DNA of 64,000 bases from Govania unica (GCF_027920805.1 NZ_JANWOI010000002.1:124001-188000); one strand, 5' to 3'. Positions 18,763 through 27,856 are shown, counted from the first letter of the stretch. A program made the numbers and translations. Notes: a model not told the origin generated them from the letters alone.

Positions 18763-19443
18763 ATGCTCGAACTTGCTGTGGCTTCTCTGCTGTTTCTTGG
18801 CATTCATGTGGCGAGCTCCACGGGGCTTCGGGCCCGGATGGTGCGTGTTCTGGGCGAAAACGGGTTCCGTGGGCTGTTCTCGATTTTGTCGATCGGGGCC
18901 ATTTTCTGGATGGTGCAGGCCTATAATCGGGCCCCGGTTCTGGAATCTTTCTGGAGCTTCGGTCTCTGGGCCCGTCTGCTTGCGCTGGCTGTCATGGTGA
19001 TCGCGTTTTTTCTGGTGCTGTGCGGTTTGAGCGTCCCCAATCCGACGACTGCCGGATTTGAAAAGGCGATGGCCGCGCCCGAACCCGCGCGAGGAATTTT
19101 GCGCATAACGCGGCATCCATTCTTATGGGGCGTGGGCCTGTGGGCGCTGGTTCATCTTTTGAATAACGGCGATCCGGCGTCGGTGATTTTTTTCGGCAGT
19201 CTCGCTTTGCTGTCGTTTGGCGGTACGCTGTTGGTGGATCGTAAAAAGCGTCGGACTTTTGGGGAGGACTGGCATAAATTTGCCGATGTGACGTCGAACT
19301 TGCCCTTCGCCGCGATTCTGGCCGGGCGTAATCATATGTCGTTTTCTGAAATCGGTTGGTGGCGTCTGCTGCTGTCGGTTGTTTTGTTTGTCGCGATGCT
19401 GTCCGTGCATGCCCGTTTGTTTGGCGTGACGCCCTTACCTTGA
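18763..19443 (+). CDS. NnrU family integral membrane protein
   Basis: This 226-residue membrane protein has about five or six hydrophobic segments. The central motif GILRITRHPFLWGVGLWALVH is typical of NnrU and of related membrane methyltransferase-like proteins. NnrU is associated with nitric oxide metabolism in denitrifiers, but most homologs lie outside such clusters, as here, where no denitrification genes are visible. GGGAG precedes the ATG at 18763. The frame extends upstream to 18745 with a weaker start. Confidence 0.85.
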   Translation: MLELAVASLLFLGIHVASSTGLRARMVRVLGENGFRGLFSILSIGAIFWMVQAYNRAPVLESFWSFGLWARLLALAVMVIAFFLVLCGLSVPNPTTAGFEKAMAAPEPARGILRITRHPFLWGVGLWALVHLLNNGDPASVIFFGSLALLSFGGTLLVDRKKRRTFGEDWHKFADVTSNLPFAAILAGRNHMSFSEIGWWRLLLSVVLFVAMLSVHARLFGVTPLP

Positions 19444-19455
19444 GAGAGGCACTTC

Positions 19456-20088
19456 ATGCTGCTCGATATCTTCATTCCGGCTTTGGTCACGCTGTTTGTC
19501 ATTCTCGATCCGATCGGCCTGATGCCGATTTTCGCGGTGATGACCAAGCATGGCGGGGAAGCCTATCAGCGCAGCATGGCGCTCCGCAGCACAGTGGTGG
19601 CCACCATCGTGCTGGTGCTGGCATTCTTTTTTGGTGACATGGTGCTGAGGCTGTTCGGCATCACCATTCCGGCCTTTCGCATTGCCGGCGGCGTGTTGCT
19701 GTTCGCGACGGCGCTTGAGATGATTTTCGAATTCAGCGCCAAACACCGCAAGAAAACCGCGGAAGAGGCGAGCCATGATCATCCGGCGCATGAGGACATC
19801 TCGGTCGTGCCGCTCGCCTTTCCGCTGATGGCGGGGCCTGGCGCGATCACAACCACGATCCTGTTGTCGTCGTCGCATCAAGGCAATCTGAGCGCGCAAC
19901 TGGTGGTGGTTGCGGCGCTGCTGATTGTGATGTTTGGAACTTATCTGTTTTATCGCGTGTCGGGCCGGGTGATGGAGCTGTTGGGGGAGACTGTGACCTC
20001 GGTCATCACGCGGCTTCTCGGGGTGATTTTGGCTGCGCTCGCGGTGCAGTTCATCATCGACGGCGTGAAGGGCGCGCTGATCAATTAG
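19456..20088 (+). CDS. MarC family integral membrane protein
   Basis: This 210-residue membrane protein has six predicted helices in two halves. The characteristic segments FVILDPIGLMPIF and PLAFPLMAGPGAITT match the MarC family (the UPF0056 group). Its molecular function is not established; the historical link to multiple antibiotic resistance was not supported. GAGAGG lies just upstream of the ATG, 12 bp after the NnrU gene, so the two are probably cotranscribed. It ends before a convergent repeat region. Confidence 0.93.
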   Translation: MLLDIFIPALVTLFVILDPIGLMPIFAVMTKHGGEAYQRSMALRSTVVATIVLVLAFFFGDMVLRLFGITIPAFRIAGGVLLFATALEMIFEFSAKHRKKTAEEASHDHPAHEDISVVPLAFPLMAGPGAITTTILLSSSHQGNLSAQLVVVAALLIVMFGTYLFYRVSGRVMELLGETVTSVITRLLGVILAALAVQFIIDGVKGALIN

Positions 20089-20114
20089 CGGAGATGACGG
20101 TCTCATACTTTAAC

Positions 20115-20203
20115 CTGTCATACGCGGGTTTGACCCGCGTATCCATGGTGCAACTGGCTGGGCTCCGGCCAGATGGATTACCGGGTCAAGCCCGGTAATG
20201 ACA
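20115..20203. repeat. Inverted pair of family A intergenic repeats
   Basis: A variant unit at about 20115-20147 (ctgtcatacgcgggtttgac...) and an opposite unit at 20172-20203 (atggattaccgggtcaagcc...) lie between the convergent marC-type and DUF4286-type genes. Confidence 0.85.
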
Positions 20204-20214
20204 GAGACTTTTTA

Positions 20215-20532
20215 TCAGCTGGTATAGGCGACCTGACCGCCGAACCGTTCAGCGCGGACGCCTTCGAAGCGTTGGCCGTCCTTGATATAGGCGGTACGTG
20301 CGGGGTTGTTGATATAGGCGTCCACGACCTCTTTCGAGGGTGCTTCGTAGATGATCAGATGGGCGCGGCGGTTGTCGCTGTCGGTTTGATCGAAGGCTAT
20401 GCGGCGCACGTTCAGGAAACCGGCCGTCTTCACCACCTCGGCCAGATGCCCGCCTTCGAGCCAGCCGATATAGCTGTCTTCGATAGCGGCGGGAAGCCAG
20501 ACAAGAATGGCATAGACGGCGTTTCCGAACAT
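20215..20532 (-). CDS. DUF4286-type small protein
   Basis: This 105-residue soluble protein starts MFGNAVYAILVWLPAAIEDSY and has an alternating strand-helix pattern (GHLAEVVKTAGFLNVRRIAF, then RAHLIIYEA) like small ferredoxin-fold or EthD-like monomers. It resembles DUF4286 proteins. The ATG at 20532 lies 4 bp after the hisC stop, so it is the last gene of that unit. The longer open frame into hisC is a shadow. Its function is not known. Its position after tyrosine-catabolic genes hints at a small isomerase or a binding role, which is unproven. Confidence 0.75.
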   Translation of the reverse strand: MFGNAVYAILVWLPAAIEDSYIGWLEGGHLAEVVKTAGFLNVRRIAFDQTDSDNRRAHLIIYEAPSKEVVDAYINNPARTAYIKDGQRFEGVRAERFGGQVAYTS

Positions 20533-20536
20533 GAAA

Positions 20537-21622
20537 TCAGGCTTTCTTATAGGCGGTGAGACTGCTGATGAGGGCCTCGTTTTCCTCGGCCGTGCCGATG
20601 GTAATACGGAGATAGCCCGGCAGTCCATAACCGGCCACCGGGCGGATGATGATTCCGTCCGAGCGCAGATGGGCGTCGGCCGCGCGGGCGTCGGCGGCAT
20701 CCTTGAATTCGGCCAGGATGAAATTGCCCTGGCTCGGTACCACGGGAATGCCGATGGCGGCGAGTGCGGCGGAGACCTTGGGCAGCCACAGGGTATTATG
20801 CGCGCGGGCGGCTTCGGTATGGGCATTGTCGGCCAGGGCGGCGCAGGCGGCGATCTGGGCGAGCGCATTCACATTGAAGCTGCAACGCACGCGGATCAGA
20901 ACGTCGATCACATTCTGCGGGCAATAGCTCCAGCCGACGCGTACGGCGGCGAGGCCATAGATTTTCGAAAACGTCCGCGACACCACCACATTGTCGGCGC
21001 TGCGTGCAAGTTCGAGACCCGAGGTGTAATCGGGCGCGGTGGCATATTCCGCATAAGCTTCATCAAGTGCGAGCAACACGCCTTTCGGCAGCCCGGCATG
21101 CAGACGGCGGATTTCCGCGTCCGGCAGATAGGTGCCCGTCGGATTGTTCGGATTGGCGAGGAAGACAATTTTGGTTTTGGGCGTCACCGCGGCCAGAATG
21201 GCATCGATGTCCGCATGTAAATTCTTTTCCGGCACCACCACGGCGGTCGCGCCCGCGATCTGGATGGCGATCGGATAGGCGAGAAAGCCATATTGGCTAT
21301 AGATCACTTCATCGCCCGGTCCGGCATAGCTGCGCGCCAGCATATGCAACATTTCCTCGGACCCGTTGCTGCATTGAATGCGCTCGGCCTCGATCCCGTA
21401 TGCGGTGGCGAGCGCCTGACGCAACTGGGTCGCCGGGCCCTCGGGGTAAAGATGCAGCTTGTTGAGCCCGCCTTTCACGGCCTCAGAGACCTTAGGGCTC
21501 GCCCCGAGCGGGCTTTCGTTCGAGGCAATCTTGATGACGCGGTCCTTGCCGGGAATGGTCGATTCGCCAGGCTGATAAGCGGCGATGTCGAGAAGACCGG
21601 GACGGGGGAATGGCGCGTTCAT
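20537..21622 (-). CDS. hisC: Histidinol-phosphate/aromatic aminotransferase (HisC family)
   Basis: This is a PLP-dependent class I/II aminotransferase of 361 residues. The lysine that binds PLP lies in SRTFSKIYGLAAVRVGW, and FLANPNNPTGTYLP and LDEAYAEYA are the usual cofactor contacts. HisC makes histidinol phosphate in histidine synthesis, but many HisC-like enzymes also transaminate tyrosine and phenylalanine. Here no other his gene is near, and the same strand upstream carries fah, hmgA and hppD. A tyrosine aminotransferase role feeding HppD is therefore plausible. AAGGA precedes the ATG. Confidence 0.88.
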   Translation of the reverse strand: MNAPFPRPGLLDIAAYQPGESTIPGKDRVIKIASNESPLGASPKVSEAVKGGLNKLHLYPEGPATQLRQALATAYGIEAERIQCSNGSEEMLHMLARSYAGPGDEVIYSQYGFLAYPIAIQIAGATAVVVPEKNLHADIDAILAAVTPKTKIVFLANPNNPTGTYLPDAEIRRLHAGLPKGVLLALDEAYAEYATAPDYTSGLELARSADNVVVSRTFSKIYGLAAVRVGWSYCPQNVIDVLIRVRCSFNVNALAQIAACAALADNAHTEAARAHNTLWLPKVSAALAAIGIPVVPSQGNFILAEFKDAADARAADAHLRSDGIIIRPVAGYGLPGYLRITIGTAEENEALISSLTAYKKA

Positions 21623-21709
21623 GAGAAATCCTTTTAAGGTCTGTGACTCAGTCCGGAAACAGCGAGGCGCAGGCCGTCGCTTTGGCTCAGGATGGCATTA
21701 ATTCGTGAA

Positions 21710-21761
21710 ATCTGCACGGTCCTTCCCCGATGGCCTGGGAAAAAGCACGAACCGTGCAGAT
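21710..21761. repeat. Long-stem inverted repeat between fah and hisC
   Basis: Perfect 11-bp arms ATCTGCACGGT (21710-21720) and ACCGTGCAGAT (21751-21761) enclose 30 bases. Those contain a second inner stem TTCCC/GGGAA. No T-run follows on the minus strand, so it is not a clear terminator. The 159-bp gap between the two genes holds nothing else I recognise. Confidence 0.75.
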
Positions 21762-21781
21762 ATGGGACCATCGGCGAAAGG

Positions 21782-22771
21782 TTATTCCTGTGGGGCCCTA
21801 TAGGACACGACTTTCTGGTCAATCGTTCCAAAGATGGTCTCGCCGTTTGTGTCCAGCATTTCAATGCTGACCCGGTCGCCGAATTTGAGGAAGGGGGTTT
21901 TCGGGCTGCCGGTTTCGATGGTCTCGATAGTGCGCACCTCGGCCAGGCAGCAGGAGCCCGTACCGGCTTTGCGGTTCGACACCGTGCCCGAGCCGACAAT
22001 GGTGCCAGCCACAAGCGGCCGGGTTTTCGCCGCATGGGCCACAAGTTCCGCCAGCGAGAAATTCATATCTTCACCCGCGTTCGGGGAACCGAGCCATTTG
22101 CCATTGATTTTGGCATGAAGCGACAGATGGAGCTTTGAATCCTGCCAGGCCTCGCCGAGTTCGTCCGGGGTCACGGCCACGGGCGAAAAGGCACTTGAGG
22201 GCTTCGCATGGAAAAAGCCGAAGCCCTTTGCGAGTTCTGCCGGAATGAGATTGCGCAGGGACACGTCGTTTACGAGCATCACGAGCTTGATATGTTTGGC
22301 GGCGGCGGCGGGCGTCACGCCCATGGGCACGTCGTCGGTGATGACCGAGACTTCGGCCTCAAGATCAATGCCATAATCTTCGCTCGCGAGTGCGATGTCG
22401 TCCCGGGGGCCGAGGAAGCTGTCGGAGCCGCCCTGATACATCAGCGGATCATGCAAAAAGCTTGGCGGCATTTCTGCGCCACGGGCTTTGCGCACCAGCT
22501 CCACATGATAAAGATAGGCGCTGCCATCGACCCACTGATAGGCACGCGGCAGGGGGGAGGCGACGGCGGTCTGGTCAAAGGCGAAGCCGTCGCGGGTTTC
22601 GGCCTCAAGGGCATCGGACGCGGCCTGAAGTTTCGGCGCGCTGTCGGCCCAGCTGTCGAGCGCCGCTTGCAGGGTCGGGGCGATCTCGGCCACAAGGCTC
22701 GCGCGGGTCAGGTCTTTTGAGACGACCACAAGCTGTCCGTCACGGCCGCTTTTGAGGGATGCAAGTTTCAT
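21782..22771 (-). CDS. Fumarylacetoacetate hydrolase family protein
   Basis: This enzyme would cleave fumarylacetoacetate (or maleylacetoacetate directly) to acetoacetate and fumarate or maleate, the last step of tyrosine degradation. The 329-residue protein has a small N-terminal domain and a FAH catalytic domain. The metal-site region reads DYGIDLEAEVSVITDDVPMG, and VGSGTVSNRKAGTGSCCLAE is conserved near the C-terminus. It is downstream of hmgA on the same strand, separated by a repeat pair. No maleylacetoacetate isomerase gene is seen here. Confidence 0.9.
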   Translation of the reverse strand: MKLASLKSGRDGQLVVVSKDLTRASLVAEIAPTLQAALDSWADSAPKLQAASDALEAETRDGFAFDQTAVASPLPRAYQWVDGSAYLYHVELVRKARGAEMPPSFLHDPLMYQGGSDSFLGPRDDIALASEDYGIDLEAEVSVITDDVPMGVTPAAAAKHIKLVMLVNDVSLRNLIPAELAKGFGFFHAKPSSAFSPVAVTPDELGEAWQDSKLHLSLHAKINGKWLGSPNAGEDMNFSLAELVAHAAKTRPLVAGTIVGSGTVSNRKAGTGSCCLAEVRTIETIETGSPKTPFLKFGDRVSIEMLDTNGETIFGTIDQKVVSYRAPQE

Positions 22772-22811
22772 TATTTGTCCTTACGCTGACTTTAAGCTGT
22801 CTCTGACTTTA

Positions 22812-22887
22812 ACTGTCATCCCCGCGAAAGCGGGGATCCATCTTTTATCAGGTGGCGCGGTGGATTCCCGCTTTCGCGGGAATGACA
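22812..22887. repeat. Inverted pair of family C intergenic repeats
   Basis: The unit ctgtcatccccgcgaaagcg... at 22812-22839 is inverted at 22860-22887 with two changes. The pair sits inside the presumed hmgA-fah operon and could fold into a 28-bp stem with a 20-base loop. Confidence 0.85.
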
Positions 22888-22906
22888 GATAGTTTTTGCT
22901 TATGCT

Positions 22907-24031
22907 CTAGCTGGCTTTCCAGGAATTGACGTAATTCTTCCATTCGATGGCGTCGGCCTCGGGCGCGACGTCAAGGGCGTGGCGGGCGTCGACCATGACG
23001 GCGACTTCGTCGGTTTCCTTGCGCGCATGGGTCTGGCCCTTGGCGAAGGCCTTCGGGTGCGGGCCGTGGGTGAAGCCGCAGGGGTGGAAGGTCGTCATGC
23101 CGGGATGAATATTGTCGCGGCTGAAGAACTCGCCCCGGTGATAGAAAATGAATTCGTCATAATCGTCGTTGTTGTGGAAGAACGGCACTTTAAGTGCGCC
23201 GGGATCGGATTCGATCGGACGCGGACAAAAGGTGCAGACCACGAAGCCATCGGCGACAAAGGTCGTGTGTGCCGACGGCGGCAGGTGATAGCGATGGCTC
23301 ATAAGCGGGCGAATGTCGCGCCAGTTGATGCGCACGGTCACAAGGTCGCCCTTCCAGCCAAGCGCGTCGAGCGGGTTGAACGGGTAGCTGATGCGCGACA
23401 ACTGGTTGCGGCGTTTGACCACCACGGTCCAGGGTGTTTCGGTCTGCTGGGCGCGGAAGGCGTCATCCATGACCGGGGTGTCGAGCATGGCCGGATCGAA
23501 AATGGCGTGGGGCCCGACCAGGCCCTTGTCCGGTAGTTTATAGCTGCTGTCGGTCGCCTCGATCAGCATGAGCTCGGTGGGCTCGCTTGGTGCGAGCCGC
23601 CACATGGTGCCGCGCGGCAGAACGACGTAATCGCCGTCGCGATAGGTGAGGCGGCCGAAGTCGCAATAAAGCTCCCCGGCGCCGTTATGGACGAACAACA
23701 GTTCGTCGCCGTCGCTGTTGCGCACCAGGTGATCCATGGCACTGTCAAGTTGCCAGAAGCGGATTTTGCATTGCGCGTTCTGGAGCAAGGTCTTCGCATC
23801 CCACGGGCTGTTGCCCCAGTCGGTCCAGCTGTTGGTGTCGAACGCGCGTGGTTGCAGCGGGCCGCTGAACTCGGTCCAGCCGGTCGGCGGGTGCTTGTGA
23901 TAGAGATGAGTGGCGGGGCCGAAAAACCCCTCCTTGCCCATTTCGCGTTCAAAGCTGCCTTCGGGAAAATCGGCATGGGCCTGACGGCTGGTGATGCCTT
24001 CGATCTTCGGGAATGAAATCCAGTTTTTCAT
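22907..24031 (-). CDS. hmgA: Homogentisate 1,2-dioxygenase
   Basis: This cupin-fold iron enzyme opens the ring of homogentisate to maleylacetoacetate. It has 374 residues, shorter than the roughly 430-residue pseudomonad and animal enzymes and apparently a compact form. Candidate iron ligands are H286 and E293 (FFHNNDDYDEF) and H322 (FTHGPHP), which correspond in order to the family His-Glu-His set. Placement directly after hppD (23 bp) makes the role secure. A related role in another gentisate-like substrate is unlikely. Confidence 0.92.
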   Translation of the reverse strand: MKNWISFPKIEGITSRQAHADFPEGSFEREMGKEGFFGPATHLYHKHPPTGWTEFSGPLQPRAFDTNSWTDWGNSPWDAKTLLQNAQCKIRFWQLDSAMDHLVRNSDGDELLFVHNGAGELYCDFGRLTYRDGDYVVLPRGTMWRLAPSEPTELMLIEATDSSYKLPDKGLVGPHAIFDPAMLDTPVMDDAFRAQQTETPWTVVVKRRNQLSRISYPFNPLDALGWKGDLVTVRINWRDIRPLMSHRYHLPPSAHTTFVADGFVVCTFCPRPIESDPGALKVPFFHNNDDYDEFIFYHRGEFFSRDNIHPGMTTFHPCGFTHGPHPKAFAKGQTHARKETDEVAVMVDARHALDVAPEADAIEWKNYVNSWKAS

Positions 24032-24054
24032 CGGAACGCCTCGCTACCTATGGA

Positions 24055-25134
24055 TTATGCGTCAGTTTTCAACACGCCGCGCCGGACCTGATCGCGTTCG
24101 ATGGACTGAAAGAGCGCACGGAAATTGCCTTCGCCAAAGCCTTCGTCGGCCTTGCGCTGGATGATCTCGAAAAAGATCGGGCCGAGCACGGTTTCGGAAA
24201 AGATCTGCAACAGCAGGCGCTTTTCGCCTCCCTCGGTCGAGCCGTCGAGCAACAGCCCGCGCTTCTGCATTTCGGCAACATTCTCGCCATGGCCGGGCAG
24301 ACGTTCTTCAAGCATTTCGTAATAGGTGTCCGGCGGCGGGTTCATGAACGGGGTGCCGAGCGCCTTCAATTTATCCCAGGTTGCGAAAATATCGTCGGTG
24401 GACAGGGCGATATGCTGAATGCCTTCGCCATTATAGCGCATCAGATATTCTTCGATCTGGCCGGTGGTGTTCGAGGCTTCCTCGTTCAACGGAATGCGGA
24501 TCTTGCCGTCAGGGGCAGTCAGCGCGCGCGAGGTCAGGCCGGTATATTCGCCCTTGATATCGAAATAGCGGATTTCGCGGAAGTTGAAGAGCTTCTCGTA
24601 ATAATTGGTCCAGAAGGTCATGCGGCCGCGATAGACGTTATGGGTCAGGTGGTCGATGACCGTAAGCCCGCAGCCAACCGGATGACGCTCCACGCCGGGG
24701 AAGAATTCGAAGTCGATGTCATAGATGCTGGAGCCGTCCTTATAGCGGTCGATGAGGTACAGGAGCGCGCCGCCAATGCCCTTGATGGCCGGGAGCTTCA
24801 GTTCCATCGGTCCGGTCGGCACGTCGATCGGCTGCGCGCCAAGCTCAAGCGCCCGGCTATAGGCGTGATGGGAGTCGCGCACGCGGAAGGCCATGCCGCA
24901 GGCGGAGGGGCCATGTTCTTCAGCGAAATAACCCGCCGGGCTTTTGCGTTCGTTGTTGACGACGAAATTGATGTCACCCTGACGATAGAGCGTCACGTCT
25001 TTGGAGCGATGCCGGGCCACTGGGATAAAGCCCAGAGCGCGAAATGCCTTATCAAGGTCAGCCGGATCGGGGGCGGCGAACTCCACGAATTCGAAGCCAT
25101 CCGTGCCCATGGGGTTTTCAAAAAGATCGCTCAT
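24055..25134 (-). CDS. hppD: 4-hydroxyphenylpyruvate dioxygenase
   Basis: This Fe(II) oxygenase converts 4-hydroxyphenylpyruvate to homogentisate. The 359-residue length and the ligands H162 (DHLTHNV), H241 (IQHIAL) and E323 (FFEIIQR) match the bacterial enzymes, where they occur almost at the same numbers. The C-terminal helix region [18 protein letters not shown] gates the active site. It is the first gene of the minus-strand tyrosine operon. The 210-bp region separating it from the divergent marR gene holds a MarR-type dyad. Confidence 0.97.
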   Translation of the reverse strand: MSDLFENPMGTDGFEFVEFAAPDPADLDKAFRALGFIPVARHRSKDVTLYRQGDINFVVNNERKSPAGYFAEEHGPSACGMAFRVRDSHHAYSRALELGAQPIDVPTGPMELKLPAIKGIGGALLYLIDRYKDGSSIYDIDFEFFPGVERHPVGCGLTVIDHLTHNVYRGRMTFWTNYYEKLFNFREIRYFDIKGEYTGLTSRALTAPDGKIRIPLNEEASNTTGQIEEYLMRYNGEGIQHIALSTDDIFATWDKLKALGTPFMNPPPDTYYEMLEERLPGHGENVAEMQKRGLLLDGSTEGGEKRLLLQIFSETVLGPIFFEIIQRKADEGFGEGNFRALFQSIERDQVRRGVLKTDA

Positions 25135-25286
25135 CGCTTGTGCCTTTCTGTCCGCTTTGGAACTGTAACGCTGCCGCGCTCTGGATGGCAGAAGTTTATG
25201 TCGACGGGTTAGGCGACAGAAGATTTCTGGTGGCAGGGCCGAGGCTTCGGTATAGTTTTCAGGTGATTTGTTTCATTTGAAATTAT

Positions 25287-25308
25287 GTTAGTTTCTTCTG
25301 TAACTAAC
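25287..25308. promoter_or_regulatory. MarR-type operator candidate between hppD and its regulator
   Basis: Perfect 7-bp inverted arms GTTAGTT (25287-25293) and AACTAAC (25302-25308) flank 8 bases. A second small dyad, TTTCA-TT-TGAAA (25271-25282), is adjacent. The size and the placement in a divergent control region fit a MarR dimer site. Confidence 0.6.
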
Positions 25309-25344
25309 TGCAAGCCCCCATTTGAGTTACCATGGAGACTTTGT

Positions 25345-25806
25345 TTGACCGAAACTCGCGAGATTTTATCGCTTGAGCATTTCCTGCCCTATCGGCTGTC
25401 GGTGGTATCAAACCTGATGTCGAACGCCATCGCCGGTATCTATAGCGACCGTTACAAACTTGGCATTCCGGCCTGGCGGGTGATGGCGATCCTCGGCCGG
25501 TTTCCGGGTATATCGGCGGTTGAGGTGGCGGAACGCGGGGCCATGGACAAGGTGGCGGTAAGCCGCGCCGTCTCGCAATTGTTGGCCGACGGACGGCTTG
25601 AACGCAGCTTCGCCGATGACGACCGCCGCCGCTCGGTGCTGCGTCTGTCGGCGGAAGGCTGGACGGTCTATGACGCGGTGGTGCCCCTCGCGCTCGATTA
25701 CGAGCGGCGGCTGATCGAGTCGCTTGGCGCGGATGACCGCGCGGCCCTGGATCGGGTGGTGACGTCCCTGACCGAAAAAGCCACGGCGCTGGCGGTTAAG
25801 GAGTAG
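25345..25806 (+). CDS. MarR family regulator, probable regulator of tyrosine catabolism
   Basis: This 153-residue protein has a winged helix-turn-helix. The recognition part is AMDKVAVSRAVSQLLADGRL, and the wing is FADDDRRRSVLRLSAEG. The start is taken as TTG at 25345, 7 bases after GGAG. The open frame to 25285 would run through the operator region. It is divergent from hppD, and such MarR proteins commonly respond to aromatic ligands, so it likely controls hppD-hmgA-fah and itself. The control target is inferred from position. Confidence 0.85.
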   Translation: MTETREILSLEHFLPYRLSVVSNLMSNAIAGIYSDRYKLGIPAWRVMAILGRFPGISAVEVAERGAMDKVAVSRAVSQLLADGRLERSFADDDRRRSVLRLSAEGWTVYDAVVPLALDYERRLIESLGADDRAALDRVVTSLTEKATALAVKE

Positions 25807-25881
25807 GTGGGTGCTTGGTTTGACGGGCTGAAGCACCGCGCTGGATCCTGTCGCTGCGCTCGGGATGACGGAAGCTATGAG

Positions 25882-26232
25882 TGTCATTGCGAGGCATAGC
25901 CGAAGCAATCCAGACCGGCCCCCCAAGATGAAGTCTGGATCGCCACGCCGCTTACGCGGCTCGCGATGACAGCCGTCCCTTGGAGCCGCAGCTCAGTCAG
26001 GTTGCCCCATGGATTACCGGGTCAAGCCCGGTAATGACACTGAATGTTATGGTGCGGGCTCATGCTCTGTTTGGCACTGTCGGGCTGATCCAGTTCATAC
26101 TCAACTCTGTCACTGCCCGGCTTGACCCGTCCTGGCTTTATTCTGTCATTGCCGGGCTTGACCCGGCAATCTATCTGGCCGTGGCTCAGTCGGGTTGCCC
26201 CATGGATTACCGGGGGCAAGCCCGGTAATGAT
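25882..26232. repeat. Cluster of six family A and B intergenic repeats
   Basis: Between convergent genes (gap 25807-26267) are B (25882-25913), B' (25935-25972), A' (26009-26038), a degenerate A (about 26107-26131), A (26143-26172) and A' (26201-26232). Nothing else is recognisable in the gap. Confidence 0.85.
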
Positions 26233-26267
26233 ACGGAATGTTACTGCTCAGCCGATTTGACCGGCGA

Positions 26268-26915
26268 TCACTTTTCCCCCTGTGTCGCCTGTTTGGCCAT
26301 TTCGTCATAGGCCCAGGTGACAGCGGCCTGTGCGGTTACCTGGCTCGCGTTGTTGAATGCCCGGGCTACGGCGTCGGTTTTGTCGGCGCTGGCGGTTTGT
26401 TCATTTGTGATGCGGGTGGTGGCGACGAGGGCGAGGGGGCGGGCGGAGAACAGTTGCAGGTCGAGCGCCACCACGGCTACCGGTTTGTTCGCCGTCGGGT
26501 AATGCGTCTCAAACGACACCAGCCGCGAGGTCAGGCGATAATCCGGCGTCACCGGCATGGAATTGGCGGTCACATTGGCGACAATGCCGGTAAAGGCGGA
26601 CACCAGCAGGTTCTGGATAAGGGCCGGGGCGCGATCGCTCCAGCGGGCACCGGCATAATATTGGATTTGAAGCTCGCTGGGCATCAGCGCGAGGCGGCGG
26701 CTGTCGAGTGCGTCTGAGGCCGAAGGTTCGCTCACCACCAGGGTGACCGGGAGCGGCGGTCGGTCAAGGCTGCCAACTGGCTCGGCAGGCGACAGGGTGT
26801 AGATGATCGGCGGGTTCTTGTCGCCGCCGACGGAGATGAGCGGGCCGCAGCCGCTGATGACAACAAGAATGGCGGCGCATAGCCCGCCTGTTGCGATCCG
26901 GGTCATGGGGGTCAT
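26268..26915 (-). CDS. ABC-type transport auxiliary lipoprotein of the MCE system (PqiC/ABC_trans_aux-like)
   Basis: This 215-residue lipoprotein has a signal peptide ending in VISGC, so the cysteine near residue 23 would be lipidated. The body has the ABC_trans_aux pattern: IIYTLSPAEP early, then a beta-alpha domain with LQIQYYAGARWSDRAPALIQ and a final helix. Such proteins anchor in the outer membrane and complete the path of MCE lipid transporters. It overlaps the MCE gene by 4 bp (ATGA) and ends the four-gene operon. Confidence 0.88.
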   Translation of the reverse strand: MTPMTRIATGGLCAAILVVISGCGPLISVGGDKNPPIIYTLSPAEPVGSLDRPPLPVTLVVSEPSASDALDSRRLALMPSELQIQYYAGARWSDRAPALIQNLLVSAFTGIVANVTANSMPVTPDYRLTSRLVSFETHYPTANKPVAVVALDLQLFSARPLALVATTRITNEQTASADKTDAVARAFNNASQVTAQAAVTWAYDEMAKQATQGEK

Positions 26916-27856
26916 TTCGTTTTATACTCCGGCTGCTTGCCCTGGGACAGAAACTCCCCGGGATCGCGTTCGAGGCGCTCGGCAACGCGGGAGAGCGTGG
27001 CGGCAAGTCGGCGAGCTTCGGAAATGAATTCCGCCGCTTCGGGCAGGGTGTTGTTGGTGAAGGCGGTGATGGGGCCGCGACTGTCGGCGACCATGCCTTC
27101 AAGGTCCGCGGCCATGCTGTTGAGGGCTTGTGTGGTTTTATGCACATCGGCCAAAGCGGGCTTGAGGTCGGTGGTGACCGACTGATCGAGGGTTGAGGCG
27201 AGTTGCCGATAAGCCGCCGCCGTTTCCTTGATTTCCGCTGACATGCTGTTGAAATTGTCGAGGCTTTTATGCAGATCAGGCGTCGTATGCGCGATATCGC
27301 CCGAAACCTTGTCCACATTCTTCAGAATGCTGGTGATCAGGGCGCGGTTTTCATCGCCGAGCAGTTTATGAAGTTCGGCAATGGTCTGGGAGGCTTGCGC
27401 CATCACCTGCGGCACGCTTGAGAACAGTTCCTGCATTTGAGACGGCTTGACCTGGATGACCGGGTACTCTTCCCCGGGGCGGATGCGCAAAGGTTTGTTT
27501 GCCCCCGGTCCGGTATCCAGCAGGATAGAGGCGACGCCGGTAAAGCCCTGACTGTCGAGACTTGCTGTGGTGTCTTCGAAAATCGGCGCATCGCTGCGCA
27601 CTTTGATGGTCGCGCGGATGAAGCTTGGGTTCTTGCTGTCGATGGCGAGCTTGCGCACCTGGCCGATGGAAATGCCCTTGTAACGCACCGGCGCGCCTTC
27701 GGTCAGCCCAGCGACCGAGCTTTCAAAAAGAATATCGTAAACGGCGTAATCCTTGTCGAGTTCAAGCTTGCTGACCCAGATGATGAAGCCGAATATGGCG
27801 ACCACCAATGCCAGCACAATGCTGCCGATCAGGGCGTAATTCGCACGGGTTTCCAT
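26912..27856 (-). CDS. MlaD/MCE-domain protein
   Basis: This 314-residue protein has one N-terminal membrane helix (about 8-30) and an MCE domain (about 38-120) with VRYKGISIGQVRKLAID, then a long helical part rich in hydrophobic heptads to the C-terminus. MCE domains form hexameric rings that pass lipids through the periplasm. The long helical tail, as in PqiB or Mce proteins, could build a tube. It sits 6 bp after the ATPase gene. Confidence 0.93.
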   Translation of the reverse strand: METRANYALIGSIVLALVVAIFGFIIWVSKLELDKDYAVYDILFESSVAGLTEGAPVRYKGISIGQVRKLAIDSKNPSFIRATIKVRSDAPIFEDTTASLDSQGFTGVASILLDTGPGANKPLRIRPGEEYPVIQVKPSQMQELFSSVPQVMAQASQTIAELHKLLGDENRALITSILKNVDKVSGDIAHTTPDLHKSLDNFNSMSAEIKETAAAYRQLASTLDQSVTTDLKPALADVHKTTQALNSMAADLEGMVADSRGPITAFTNNTLPEAAEFISEARRLAATLSRVAERLERDPGEFLSQGKQPEYKTK

